Shown here piece after piece: positions 22,838-34,910 of a stretch of 64,000 bases of DNA. This DNA is from Salvia splendens. Lineage: Eukaryota; Streptophyta; Magnoliopsida; Lamiales; Lamiaceae. Under the pieces are notes generated by a model. The model searched no databases. It was not told the origin of the DNA and saw only the letters and a program-made list of their open reading frames with translations. The position numbers and the translations under genes are program-made. Where the stretch lies: contig NC_056049.1 in NCBI RefSeq assembly GCF_004379255.2, forward strand, positions 2,356,001 to 2,420,000, read 5' to 3'. How positions within the stretch are numbered: position 1 is the stretch's first letter; every line of letters begins with the position of its first letter.

Positions 22838-23817
22838 TTCCACAAAGGACAAAAAAATAATTAATTAATTTATAAATTCCAAAAGGTAGAAACTTGTCTT
22901 ATTTCTTGCCAACTGAATGTGGGATTTGAGTTATAAATCCGTGGGACCCATAACCATAGATTTGATCATGTTTTACTTCTTGGCTTCCCACTTTAGAATA
23001 TGTGCTCACACTATTTTAATATATCGGCTTAAAAATAAATTTTTTATAACCACGAACATTTTTCTTAAACACGTGTTAATAAAATATACCAGGGGCGAAG
23101 TCGACCAATTGACGATTATGTATATGCTATATATGTATGATGTAATTAAAAGTTGTGGCACAATTGACAGTTTCGCCGCATTTAAAGCATTAGTTGTCGA
23201 GTTCGACCCTTCACCTTAATTTTATTCATCATTTCACTCTTTTTTCTAGATCTTTCATGTACATTCACATTAAGTTGATTTTATTTTTTGTTAGGAGTAT
23301 TTATAATTTAAGTTCTGAATACTTTTTAGCTCGTTAATGTAGAATCAAGTCTATGTCATTTTGTGCCCCCAACGTTAAATTCTTGGCCTCGCCTTAAAAT
23401 GTTACGTATTTCGTGGTTGCAGGGAGTATATCATTCACATAAAATTCCATGCAGGAGTGTATAAACTGTGAGCTTAGAACCACTAATTGGAGTTTAGAAT
23501 CATTAATCGTATTTAATAATGAAAACTAAATTACTGTATATATTATTATTAATAATAATAATATCTAAATTTTAAAATTACACTATAATTTGCTTATAAA
23601 GGTATCCAGAAAGAGGCCCAATTATAGAAGGAATTTTTGAAGAAGTATGAGTCCACGAGCTAAAGGGCTTTTTGCTTTTTGGGCTTGCGCGAGCGGAAAT
23701 GAATGCGTTCAAAATTGAATTGGTGCGAATTTTGCAACGGAGGAGTAGAATTTGTGGAGGGAAAGGAGCATCAGGGTTCCAATCAAGGCTCGAAAACGCG
23801 CGGGAGAGGATTTGAAG
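22838..23817. other. Spacer and POLH upstream region, no other gene
   Basis: AT-rich sequence. The last about 150 bp before 23818 would be the polymerase promoter and leader. Around 23090-23220 and 23360-23400 there are phrases reminiscent of retroelement debris, but nothing I can name. Confidence 0.45.
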
Positions 23818-26800
23818 ATGCCTGTGGCGAGATCAGAATCGTCCGGTTCTAGAGTTATTGCTCACGTTGACATGGATTACTTCTATGTCAAGGTTTCCCC
23901 CCCCCCCCCCCTCTCTCTATGCTCTCGTGGCTCGCCTACTAGTAACTGCTCAACTTTTTGAATAATTTATAGATATCTGTTTGTTCATTGCAGTTGGAGA
24001 AAACTGATTAGTAATTCCACAAACCGTATTCATTTGATTAATTTATGGATATCTGTTTGTTCATTGCATTTGGAGAAAACTGATTGGTAATTACGCGAAC
24101 CGAGTTTGTTTGACACAGCCATTTAGAGTAGAATTTGATGATTTTTTTTCACGATTTACTGAATATTCTAGCTATTTGACGAATATCAATATTTTAAGTA
24201 TGTTATGAGTATTTCTGTAGTTGAGTATATTCTAGCTATTTTGATGAAATTTCATGAGTTTCCATGAAAATTTTGTAGATATGTCTTTGATCAGCGCATT
24301 TAGAAAAAACTGATTAGTAATTCTACTAACCAAATTTGTATTTTTGGAGAGTAGTTATTTGATGAAATTTTTATGTTTTAAATATGCTATGAGTATTTCT
24401 GCAGTTGAGCAGCGGAAACAGCCAAGGTTAAGAGGTCGGCCTACTGCAGTTGTGCAGTACAGCGCGTGGCAAGGAGGGGGTCTTATTGCTGTGGGATATG
24501 AAGCCCGCGCGTTTGGTGTCAAAAGGTAAAAACGAAAAACCATTTAAATGTGTTCAACAACAAAAATGCGTGATTGTGAATGTTACTTTTCATGTGGTTT
24601 TAAGGTCAATGCGTGGTGATGAGGCCAAAAAGGTCTGTCCTGAAATTGAGCTTGTAACAGTTCCAGTGAGTCATGGTAAAGCAGATTTAACTGTGTACCG
24701 GGATATGCTAGTTCAGAGGTCTACATAGTGAATATTTGTAAGACATTATTTCCCAACTTTTGGATCTATCTATTCAACAAAAACAAAATACTTGTAGGTG
24801 GTGTCTATCCTTTCAAGCAAGGGTCGATGTGAGCGTGCTTCTATTGATGAAGTCTACCTGGATCTTACTGAAGCTGCAGAAACAATGTTGGCCGAAAATC
24901 CCCCTGAGAGTTTGGAAGCAATTAGTGAAGAAGCTCTTAAATCACACATTTTGGGGCTTCATTCGGTATACAACTTTATTTTGGTTTCTCCATACTCTAT
25001 TAGTACTTCTTTTTGCCCCCCTAGGTTGGTGCGTCCATTTTGCTGCAAGATGGAATAATATATATGTTACAGGGATCAAAGTTCTTTGGCCAAAAAAATA
25101 CAAATAATGATTCAAAGTTTCCAGCCTCGTATTAGTTTCCCTGCCATTCAGTGTTTCTTTATTTATGTATTTAAACCTTTCATTTGTATAGGAAGGGGGG
25201 GGGGGGGGGAAGTTCTTGCATACCATTTGTGGAGTATCTACTTTTACATGTACTTGCTAACCCAGGACAAGGATGGATCTGACAATCGAGATCGTGTGAT
25301 GGAATGGTTTCTTAGCAATGCTGATCGTCGTGATAAATTATTGGCATGTGGAGCCCTTATTGTAGCAGAACTTAGAATGGAAGTTCTGAAGAAAACTGAA
25401 TTCACGTGTTCAGCTGGCATAGCCCATAATAAGGCCAGTGGTAGCATTTCATTTTTTTTTAATCATGTGCTTCAATCTTGTCAATGTATATTCATTTTAG
25501 AGTTTGCGCACAAAAATGTGCTCCTCTCCGGACTCTAACTGGGCATTTATATGATGTGAACAGATGCTTGCTAAATTAACTAGTGGAATGCACAAACCTG
25601 CTCAACAGACTATTGTGCCTTCCTCATCTGTTGAGGAGCTGCTTGCATCTCTGCCTATTAAAAAAATGAAGTATATTTTTATGATTATTCTATAGCAAAT
25701 GGCTAAACTTCTTGTTTGGACATAAAGGCATAAGTTATTACAGGAAACAACTTGGAGGAAAACTGGGAACCTCTTTGCAAGATAAGTGTGCTGTGAACAC
25801 TGTTGGGGATCTATTGCAGTTTTCAGAGGAGAAGCTGCAAGATCTCTGTGGCATAAATACTGGGTTTGTATTCTGCTTTGTGTATTTTTGGTACGTTCTT
25901 AATACATAGGAATACATTATATTATGACAAAATTGTTTTTGACTGGTAGCTTATTTACTGGGATGGAATTCCATAAACCTCCTTATAACATTAGTTGTTC
26001 AGCTGTTAATCCGATGATATCTTGCATAACAGTTGCTCATATTCAATGGACCGCTTTACATCTTTCGCTTGCTAAGATTCTAGGATTTTATTTCTTGGAT
26101 ATGTATGAGGCACCCCTTCTGTTTTTCTTACTTTGCGGGTTCTAGTGCTAGTCATCCCTTTTCTTCTCTAAGATAACATCATTGTCTACAGTTTCTTCAA
26201 CATTATAAAATATGCTTTCTTGCACACTTTCATAAAATAGCATTTCTGAAGTTTGAAATCTTACCTTTCCTACAGTTATACATTTTTGTAATTAACTGTC
26301 TTCAATTTTGGATTTGTTTATCATCCATAACAGTACATGGATATGGACTATTGCACATGGGATATGTGGGGATCAGGTAGAGGGTCGCCTCCTTCCCAAA
26401 AGTCATGGTTCCGGGAAGACATTTCCTGGAGGTCAGGCTCTTAGAAAGTTCTCTACTGTACGGTCTCTCTCCCTCTCTTGTAAGATCTGTTATCCTTTTC
26501 AGATAGTTGTTTGAGATACAAAGTATTGTAGTTCGATGATCGCAACTTTATTTCCCTCCACTGCCTACTATTGCAGGTCCAGAAGTGGCTGAATGATCTT
26601 TGTTCTGAATTGAGTGAACGTCTTCTTCGTGATATGGAACAGAATAAACGCATTGCTCGTACTCTTACCCTGCATGCAAGTGCTTATAAGGTCTATCTCT
26701 GCCTAAATTTTTTTATTGCATATAGCACTAAAAGCCTCACATGTTACAAACAACTTACTATTGCACTTCATTTTTTGTGAATTTTATCCCCCAGTTGAAT

Positions 26801-28792
26801 GACTCGGAATCACTCAAAAAGTTCCCTTCAAAGTCATGCTCCTTAAGGTATGGGGTTGCAAAGATCCAAGAAGATGCCCTCAATCTATTTCATGCCGGGC
26901 TGCGTGAATATGTTGGGGTATACCATGAGAAGTTGAAAGAATCCACGCAGCAGGAGTGGGCAATAACTGGTCTCTCTGTCTCAGCAAGTAAAATAGTTGA
27001 TATTCCAACTGTGAGTCGAAGTCATTTTGTCCCTCATGCAGCTCATTTATATTGTTCTTAAGTGTTCATGTTGCATGTTTCCCACTAATGTAAATGAGTA
27101 AATGTGGTTATAGCACACAAATGTGATGTCATCATTTCTTGCAATGTTTAAGGTTCTTGACTTCTTGTGCATCCGTGGTACCAATCTAGTTTCTGATGGA
27201 AAATTGGCTTGCATACTATTTCTAGAGCATCTTTATACAGTTGGTTCATTTTGTGAAAGATTTGCAATACTTTTCTATGCAGTTACTTATTGCTTATTGG
27301 GAAAGTGTGCAGTTACATATTCTTAGTAATTTTACTCTTTCAATGTTACTACTGGTGGACTTTTTTTGTGAATCATAACCAGGTTCACTTCATATTTACA
27401 GTAAAATCCTCTCATTCTTCTGAATGTTTTGGCAGGGGACGAACTCAATTATGAAGTATTTCCATCACCAAAATCAGACTCGTGCTTAGTTAAATGATGC
27501 TGCACCTTTGTCACCATCAGGTTCTATATTCTGCTTTTAAAGTATGAATATAGCTTGATTGTGTTGTGAAATTTCTGTTATCTTCATTATAACTTTCTGC
27601 TTGATTTAGGTACTACGAGCTCCATAGGACTAAATATGGCTGACTATCCAGAAAATGATGTGTGTGAGGATGACACGATGCTTGGTCATGGCATGCCATG
27701 TTCAGGACCAGATGTTGTTAAAATAGAAGTTTCTAAGGCAAGTTTTGGTTTCATATTATCAGTTTTGTGTGGAAAATATAATCCTTGATGTAAAACAGAC
27801 TTTCCCTATTTATTCAGCATCTTGATTATACACACAAACATGCATTAATGGAATAAAATATACTACAAGCAAGAAGTTTAGATTGGAGAACTAAGCTTTT
27901 CCTGAAAATGTAGCTAGTGTGTGTTTCTCATCTTAGCTTGTGAGTAATACCTTTGGTCTTTTCTTACTTTTTCCCAATGTAGGATGATATTTACGAAGAT
28001 GTAGATAAGAAAGACCCACCTTTCTCTGGTGAGGAGCAGAGCCTGGTGCTCCAAGAAGATACTCCTACATCATGCTTATTGCTTAGGTGGGTCAAAACTG
28101 ATTTCAGTTGAAAGTGGTCTGGAATCAAAACTCACTCAGTCAAAGATGGATCTCCTAAGACCTCGTTTAAAATCAGATAAAAAGAAAGAAAGATAGAGAA
28201 GGTTAGTTATTCATTATTTTTTTCATCTGTATATAATATCTAAATTAAGAAATCCTAAAACCAAAAATTTCTGTGATGTGTCATTTGCTCCACCCACTTA
28301 TGAGGAAGTTGATCATCTTATTTAATGATAATTTTCTTTATTGAGTTCAAGTTTGTGGTATTGTTGTAGGGAACTTCATCAATCTTAAGATTTTTCGGCA
28401 GTCAAGACTGTCATGCGAATCTTAAGACTTTTCAAGAGAGTGGAACATCTTCATCTGGTAATCATCCATTTCCTAACCCCTTCTTAGAGGGCATGAGCTT
28501 GTGTTCTTCACATTACACATCCTCATGTCATGTTTTCAAAACGGTAACCAATTTTTATGTGAATTTTTTAAGGTAAGCCGCTTGGGAAAATCCAGCAAAC
28601 ACCAAAGAATATGCAATTCCAGAACTGATGAATGGAGTTACAAGAGTGATGAGATTGATCCTTCTGTCTTGAATGAATCACCTCGAGGTTCAAGCAGAAG
28701 TGCGTGCATGGATGCAGCCTCAGAAGCGGGCTAACGTTGTGAAAAAGGGTTCTAGTATTGCTCACTATTTCTCATCAACTCCAAACTCTTGA
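23818..28792 (+). pseudogene. POLH: DNA polymerase eta (Y-family, Rad30/POLH) gene with several disabling lesions
   Basis: Exons recognised include 23818-23892, 24405-24525, 24605-24718, 24798-24965, 25266-25433, 25564-25670, 25744-25863, 26334-26457, 26577-26690, 26795-27010, 27436-27520, 27610-27737 and a 27983 exon. They encode VIAHVDMDYFYV, GGGLIAVGYEAR, the catalytic ASIDEVYLDLT, CSAGIAHNKMLAKL and LLPKSHGSGKTFPG, in family order. The C-terminus keeps a UBM-like EIDPSVLNE and a PIP-like IAHYF tail. Lesions: exon 1 joins exon 2 one base short; exon 3 carries two extra bases (gatatgc); TAG at 27487-27489; a shift near 28080; two bases missing near 28687 inside the UBM. Two introns use GC donors (25434 and 27738). 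Pol eta replicates past UV dimers; this copy should not encode full-length enzyme. Confidence 0.8.
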
Positions 28793-29535
28793 TCCTGTTG
28801 GCCTATCCAAAACTTGTATATCTCGAAATATCAAATTGTTAATAGGTAGCCGTTTTTATTCCAGAGAAGTAGCATCATTGTTGGTAAATGCTCTATTTAC
28901 AACTTTATGTATAGTTGCACGTGTAATTGAGGACAAGTTCTGGAGATTCTTCCGCCTCTGTCAATAAATCTATTTGAACAGTCACCGTGATATGCTTTGA
29001 CAAGATGCTACATAGTCGTACATTTTTTTGAAAATAAAAGTAGTGCAGTCACAGGTGTTGGTGAGCAGATTCTCGTCCCGGGCGAGGATTTCACGGTCAT
29101 CTCTTCTGGTCAGTGTAAGAAATCTGGTACGTTTTTAACACATCCCCTAATTTTGTTTACACTATGTTGTGCTACTGTAATTTACTCTCTTTTTGTGATT
29201 GGCAAGGCAAAGAAGTGTGCTGTTTCTTTTCTTTAAGGCAAATCACACTGATACTCAGGAACAACTCTCTTAGTTTGTGATCATGCAGGTTATTGCTAAA
29301 AGGAATCTTTATACTGAGCTGTGTATGATCATCTCATCTTCATATGATTGATATCACCACTGTCTCTCATCCTCGATTTCTTCCAAGATTGCTATCCCGT
29401 TTTCGTCTGAGACGGAGAATGAAGTCTGGTATGTGTTACTACTTACTACTCTTTCGGTTTTTTCCTTCTTTTGGCTGAGTATAGGAAAAAAGGTTTCCCA
29501 CCTTTCTTTGCTTCCGAAAATGAGAATGGCCCCAA
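28793..29535 (+). other. Spacer with short coding-like fragments
   Basis: Around 29041-29130 a frame reads VGEQILVPGEDFTVISSGQ, and near 29287 VIAKRNLYTEL. These could be exons of the same unknown gene as the fragment at 29536, but no splice model joined them convincingly. Confidence 0.3.
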
Positions 29536-29586
29536 ATGAAATTGGTTTGTAAAACACACACAAACCTCGCCCATTGCTACAACAAG

Positions 29587-30015
29587 GTCACCGGATTCAG
29601 TGGCGTTGGGATCATCTACCTCCAGCTCCCCGGCCTCATGCAGATTATCGATTCGTACATGGATTACTCTGGAATCGTCTCTCACCATCTGCTGCAGCTC
29701 ACGGTCGCCAACATCTTATCCCCCGGCGACACGTTTATGCTCCTCAAGTCGATCAAGGGCGAGATGAGCGGCGTAACCGTCTTTGACAACATGTTTGCCA
29801 ACAGCAACAAGGTGATCGAGATTGTGCGGATGGAAGGCCAATTCAGTCACGCGGATCAGGTCGTGGATTGGAATACTGTTAGGGGAATGATGAAATAAGT
29901 GACGACGACGGATCTGAAGGCGGCTCAGCCTTTCCCCAACTTGATCAAGCAAGTGCAATACACGTTCATCACTAAATCTCTCGGCCTAGTAGACACGTCA
30001 TTACATTTAGCGTGA
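29587..30015 (+). pseudogene. Unidentified conserved-looking coding fragment
   Basis: From a possible acceptor (acaacaag) a frame reads VTGFSGVGIIYLQLPGLMQ, ...YSGIVSHHLLQLTVANIL..., LSPGDTFMLLKSIKGEMSG and ...MEGQFSHADQVVDW. It meets TAA at 29896-29898, then continues open as VTTTDLKAAQPFPNLIKQVQ and ends at TGA 30013-30015. The composition is clearly protein-like, with GC at third positions higher than the flanks. The continuity of sense after the TAA suggests a single nonsense change. I do not recognise the family. It may be the 3' exon of a degraded gene or a processed fragment. Confidence 0.5.
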
Positions 30016-30297
30016 TTCCTGTTATTGGAAGAAGAAAAAAGGTACTCCCATTTAGGGTACTTTTTCCTAAAACTTCACCAAAAGAAGGAAAAACTCATCT
30101 CTTTCTGCATCTAATATTTTGCATTCCAGCTGTATTTTGACCTACTTTTGATTGGGAAAGAGTGGATATCTCTCTCAAGTCTCTATCTGTCCAATCTCTG
30201 TTTCTCTCTCTCTATATATCAGTCATTACTTTTACCTTCTAATTTTTCATAAAGTCAAGTGATTTTGATTCCTCTGATGCGTCTCCATCTTTCTTAT

Positions 30298-30313
30298 TAC
30301 GTGGGACACGTCC
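30298..30313 (+). promoter_or_regulatory. Paired ACGT-core (ABRE/G-box-like) motifs upstream of AT74
   Basis: TACGTGGG immediately followed by ACACGTCC, about 100 bp upstream of the ATG at 30410, with a TATATATAG box near 30335. Paired ACGT cores bind bZIP factors in plants. Regulation by abscisic acid or stress is only an inference. Confidence 0.35.
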
Positions 30314-30409
30314 AAAAGAAACTGTCAAAGATTGTTATATATAGTACATAGACAAAATCGGAAATCCCCATTATTTCATTCTAGATTTAAAAAATCCACC
30401 ACCATCACC

Positions 30410-31433
30410 ATGGCTGACAAAACCCCCAAGAACAGGTGGCTTCCCAAGCGCATAGTCCTACTCCGCCACGGCGAGAGCAGCGATAACTCCGGCAGCGGAG
30501 ACGGCATTTCTCCCAGCCACAGCACCCCGCTGACCCGGCGCGGGGCGGAGCAGGCGAGGCAAGCCGGCACCCTCATCAAAAACCTCCTCGACCAGAGCTG
30601 CCCCTCGTGGAAGATCTACGTCTACGTCTCCCCCTTCGAGTGCACGCGATCAACGCTGCGCGAGATGGGCCGCGCCTTCCCCGCCAGCAGGCTGATCGGC
30701 GTGAGAGAGGAGTGCCGTGTCCGGGAGCAGGACTTCGGCAACTTCCAGGACCCTCAGAAGATGAGGCAGCTCAAGGAAGTCCGCGACAAATTCGGCCGCT
30801 TCTTCTTCCGTTTCCCCGAGGGCGAGTCCGGAGCCGACGTCTACGACCGCGTCTCGAGTAAGTAGGTTCGGTTAGGAAATATATTAGGTGATCCTATCCT
30901 GAATCAATGGGGATCATTTTTAATTTTTTAAACAAATTCGTGTCGGCTTGCTCATTCAAACTTGGACAATATCAAATTAATATGCAGTCGATGATCCTAT
31001 AGGTTTTTTAGAATCAATGTGGAGGGACATTGATATGCAGAGGTTCCCACACGACGGCGGGGACGAGGTGAATCTGATGATCGTGTCGCACGGGCTGGCG
31101 ATCCGGATCTTCCTGATGCGGTGGTTCCGGTGGACGGTGGAGGAGTTCGAGCGGCTGAAGAGCCCGAAGGACTGCGAGTTCAGGGTGATGCAGCTCGGGG
31201 AGGGAGGCGAGTACAGCCTCGCCGTGCACCACGACGAGGAGAGGCTGAGGGCGTGGGGGCTGTCGGCGGATATGGTGGCGGAGCAGAAGCTGAGAGCTGG
31301 ATCAAGGAGCCACCATGAGGAGGAGGAATCGGTGGATGAGGAGGTTTTGTGGTATCGCACTTTCTTTGGCGCCGCCGACGGGGATGATGACACGGCGGAG
31401 ACACGTGGCGGTGAGGAAGAGGGGTTGGAGTAA
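30410..31433 (+). CDS. AT74: Phosphoglycerate mutase-like protein AT74
   Basis: Two exons, 30410-30857 and 31003-31433, give 292 residues. The junction reads SS-FLESMW. The histidine phosphatase motif LRHGES (catalytic His 20) stands near the N-terminus, with TPLTRRG, a substrate-loop SPFECTRSTLREM, and the second catalytic His in VSHGLAIRIFLMRWF. The C-terminus is a poorly conserved acidic tail (EEEESVDEE, GGEEEGLE). It matches plant AT74/AT74H proteins in the cofactor-dependent phosphoglycerate mutase superfamily. The true substrate is uncertain; most such proteins are phosphatases and not glycolytic mutases. The ATG at 30410 is preferred to an upstream in-frame one because MADKTPKNRWLPKR matches the family start. 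Coding sequence is much more GC-rich than its flanks. Confidence 0.92.
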
Positions 31434-32536
31434 TTATTTGCGGTGTGGTTGTTTGTTAATTAATTAATTAATTAATCGTGCTTTGCTACAAAAGGCGTTA
31501 TGTTGATGCGTGGTGGTTTCAATTGTTTAAGCTCTTTTTTTATTTTTATGATTTGATAGTGCTAGTAATTACTCAGTAAATATAGATTGAAATTTGTCAC
31601 TAAAGGAGCTAGATATTAAACTATGGTTGTTGACTTATATCTATTGGCTTAATTGTGATTAGGTTTAAGTGAGAGGCTTAATTAGCGATTGCTTTTTTTT
31701 TTCATTTGTGAAATATATGAGTACGTCAACAAGAATTTTTTATTGCTCTATTTGTTACTTAAACAATACTACTAATAATTGTTATTAGTGCTAGGTATTA
31801 TTGTAATTAAATTATTATTTTTCATTAATTTTCAACTATACTTGTAACTTTTGAAATTGAAACATAAAAGCATAAACTTCATTTTTTTTTTCAGTTGTCC
31901 GAATTGGTTCTGATGTGGTAAATAATTCATGTCGTTTTTGATATATTAACATTAGTTTAATAGATTAAATAATATTTTAGAAGATATTTTGTGTTTATTG
32001 AAATGGAAAATAATATATTTATATCAATGTGAAATTAAATTTTTTCTTGAAAATGAAATGTGATATATTTGGTGTGATAAAATAAAAAGAAAAGTGTGTA
32101 TCAATTATGGAACGGATAGAGTATTAAGTAAAATGACACTAAGTACTAATTATTTGTATTATTACTTTATTTGTCCCTTATTAAGTGATCATATTCCTTT
32201 CACACAGTCCCACAGTACGTGAATCATCTATTTGTTTTTGAAATTCAACCCTTAATTCTTTCTCATACTTAATTATTTTTTGCTTAATTAATTTAACATC
32301 ACCTTCTTAAATATCGTGTCGAAAGGTGACGTATAACTTAACAAGGGATTATTGTCAATGAACATGATTAAGAAACATAATATTGAAAAGATTGCATCCG
32401 TAAAAAAATGTTATGAGGCGATTTTGATTTTTTTTAAAACACTAATGCAATTTATTTGCATTATGATTTTATAGAATTTCAACTATATTTATGTACGTAC
32501 AAATTTCATACTCCATTTTTTTATTAATAAATAATA
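31434..32536. other. AT-rich spacer, no gene
   Basis: Contains the AT74 3'UTR with a short TTAA repeat (31457-31475). The rest is very AT-rich. No protein or RNA gene is supported. Confidence 0.5.
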
Positions 32537-32739
32537 CTCTCTCCATCCCCAAAAAATATACATTTTGAGTTCGACACGAGTTTTAACGCAAAATTAGTAA
32601 AGTTAGAGAGAGGTAGTGAGAAAAACTAATTAAAATATTATTAATGGAGAATGAGTCTCACTTTAATAAAAAGAAAATAGTTTCTAAATTATGTAGAACA
32701 GATTAAAAATGAAAGAGTGTATATTTTTGTGGGACAAAG
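32537..32739. mobile_element. Stowaway-like (Tc1/mariner) MITE, about 203 bp
   Basis: The left end CTCTCTCCATCCCCAAAAA and the inverse of the right end (tatatttttgtgggacaaag) pair with some mismatches. TA dinucleotides border both sides (32535-32536 and 32740-32741). The interior contains tttgagttcgacacgagttt, typical of plant Stowaway families. Non-coding. Confidence 0.65.
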
Positions 32740-32980
32740 TAAATAATTTATAATTGAACCAAAACAATAAATTGAGAAATAAGAGGGTAGTGTTCTGAAG
32801 CACTAATAGAAAGCTTGGGGTCAAATTGGATATAACGAAAAATATTTGTTTTGAAGAACTGAAAGCTTGATAAAAAAGGCAGCTCACGTCAAAATATATA
32901 TTGCTGCTGGTCTGTGTGAAGCCTCTGATTCCGATTATAATCAACATTTTATCGCGGCCAGATCCAGATCTTTATATCAG

Positions 32981-33895
32981 GTTCTTCCGCTTGTTTTTTC
33001 TCTCTGATTATTCAATTTTGCCTTAGTTTTTAGGTTTTTTGATACTAATTCGTCGAATTCTTCGAAGTTAACTGTTGATCCTGTATTACTGCTATATTTC
33101 TTCGTTTGAGTTCGAGAAGAGACGCAATAATCCAGATTTTGTTGGCTTTTGAGTTTCTACTTGGTTAATTTTTTTTTTTTTTGGGAATTAGGGTAGATAA
33201 ATAAACCATATATGCATATATAAATGCATAAGTTGAGATATGAATTTACATTTTGAAGGCTGGGCTGTGGTTCCGCCGTATTGTTCCTTTAGATATTTTT
33301 GTTGCAAATAGTGTATCAAGCCATTAATTTTTCATAGTAGTAGAAATGTAGAATTTAGAGAAGATGTGAAATTGAAGCTGGATTTTCTGTATGATAAGTT
33401 TAAATCCATTAATTGTTCATATAGTATTTAGAGAAGATGCGAATTTGAAGCTGGATTTTCTGTAAAACAAGAAATAAAAAGCCATTAATGGTTCATAGTG
33501 CATAGAGAAGCTGTGAAATAAGTAGCTAGATTTGCTGTAAATTAGTAGTAAAAACATCAGACATCGCTTCAGAGTTCAGTGCAATGATTCCTTACTTGCT
33601 AATGGCCGATAGTCAGTTGTTGAGCTATGAAATGTTCGTTTGCGTTGTAAGTGTTTCTGAAGTTGCAATAATATATTTTGCCCTACTTAAAATGATAGTA
33701 GTTTATATTAGTCATTTAGTCCAGAAGTTTGTAGCTCACATTTGTCTATGGTTTTGAATCTGTCTTGATATATTGTTGTATCTCCAATATATTCCCTTCC
33801 AGTTTGGCTATAAGTTATTGTGGTTCGGCTCATTTAGTATGTCATCGTCAAATCAATTGGATCATATTTGTAACTGTTAGAGCATCTTTGTGTAG
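32981..33895 (+). other. 5'UTR intron of the proteasome alpha-4 gene
   Basis: The leader ends tttatatcag|gttctt at 32980/32981. The acceptor tgtgtag at 33895 leaves attgaaac before the ATG. The 915-bp intron contains three copies of a gaagctggattttctgta phrase (33370-33540). Large leader introns are common in plant housekeeping genes and often raise expression. Confidence 0.65.
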
Positions 33896-33903
33896 ATTGA
33901 AAC

Positions 33904-34653
33904 ATGTCTCGGAGGTATGACAGCCGTACAACAATCTTCTCGCCAGAAGGCCGTCTTTACCAGGTCGAGTATGCAATGGAGGCGATTGGCAATGCAGGGA
34001 GCGCCATCGGTATACTGTCTAAAGATGGGGTTATATTGGTTGGTGAAAAGAAGGTGACTTCGAAGCTTCTACAGACCTCTGCATCCACTGAGAAAATGTA
34101 CAAGATTGACGACCACGTTGCTTGTGCCGTTGCTGGGATCATGTCTGATGCTAACATCCTCATCAACACAGCCAGAGTCCAAGCTCAGCGATACGCTTTC
34201 GCCTACCAAGAGCCAATGCCAGTCGAACAGCTGGTCCAGTCCTTGTGCGACACCAAGCAAGGCTACACTCAGTTTGGTGGGCTCCGTCCGTTTGGTGTTT
34301 CCTTCCTCTTCGCAGGCTGGGACAAGAACTACGGTTTCCAGCTCTACATGAGTGATCCGAGTGGAAATTACAGCGGATGGAAGGCTGCAGCTATCGGGGC
34401 AAACAACCAGGCTGCTCAGTCGATGCTCAAGCAAGACTACAAGGATGAAATCACGAGGGAGGAGGCGATTCAGCTTGCTATCAAGGTGCTTAGTAAGACA
34501 ATGGACAGCACAAGTCTCACTTCGGAGAAGCTTGAATTGGCCGAGGTCTTCCTCTCTAGTGGAAACGTCAAGTACAAGGTTTGCTCGCCCGAGGCCCTAA
34601 ATCAGCTGTTGATCAAGTCTGGAGTTACTCAACCCGCTGCAGAGGCTTCTTAA
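33904..34653 (+). CDS. PAC1: 20S proteasome subunit alpha-4 (PAC1/PSMA4)
   Basis: A single-exon frame of 249 residues begins [20 protein letters not shown], the N-terminal signature of proteasome alpha subunits, followed by [17 protein letters not shown]. It includes [17 protein letters not shown] and [16 protein letters not shown] and ends in [11 protein letters not shown]. Length and sequence match plant alpha-4 (PAC). It forms part of the outer ring of the 20S core that gates access to the protease chamber in cytosol and nucleus. Alpha subunits lack the catalytic Thr. No lesion is seen. The CDS is intronless, as in other plant PAC genes as far as I recall; the leader has a large intron. 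Confidence 0.97.
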   Translation: MSRRYDSRTTIFSPEGRLYQVEYAMEAIGNAGSAIGILSKDGVILVGEKKVTSKLLQTSASTEKMYKIDDHVACAVAGIMSDANILINTARVQAQRYAFAYQEPMPVEQLVQSLCDTKQGYTQFGGLRPFGVSFLFAGWDKNYGFQLYMSDPSGNYSGWKAAAIGANNQAAQSMLKQDYKDEITREEAIQLAIKVLSKTMDSTSLTSEKLELAEVFLSSGNVKYKVCSPEALNQLLIKSGVTQPAAEAS

Positions 34654-34910
34654 GCTTGTATTTTGTTTGAACTGTAGTATTTGAACCTGTTTTTCTGCTT
34701 GTTTAAGAATCTGCCATTGATGAATGTCCTATGTTGAATTCTATTTAAGATGCAGTTTATTTGAACTTCTTTTTCTAGTTACTTGCCTTTTGTTTGAAAC
34801 TTTGCTTCATGAGCACCATCGAGTATACATTAGGGTTCTTGGCCTTTAAAATCACGATGAAATTTGGTATTTTTGCTGATCTTAAAACTGTCGCGAATAC
34901 TATGAACTTA

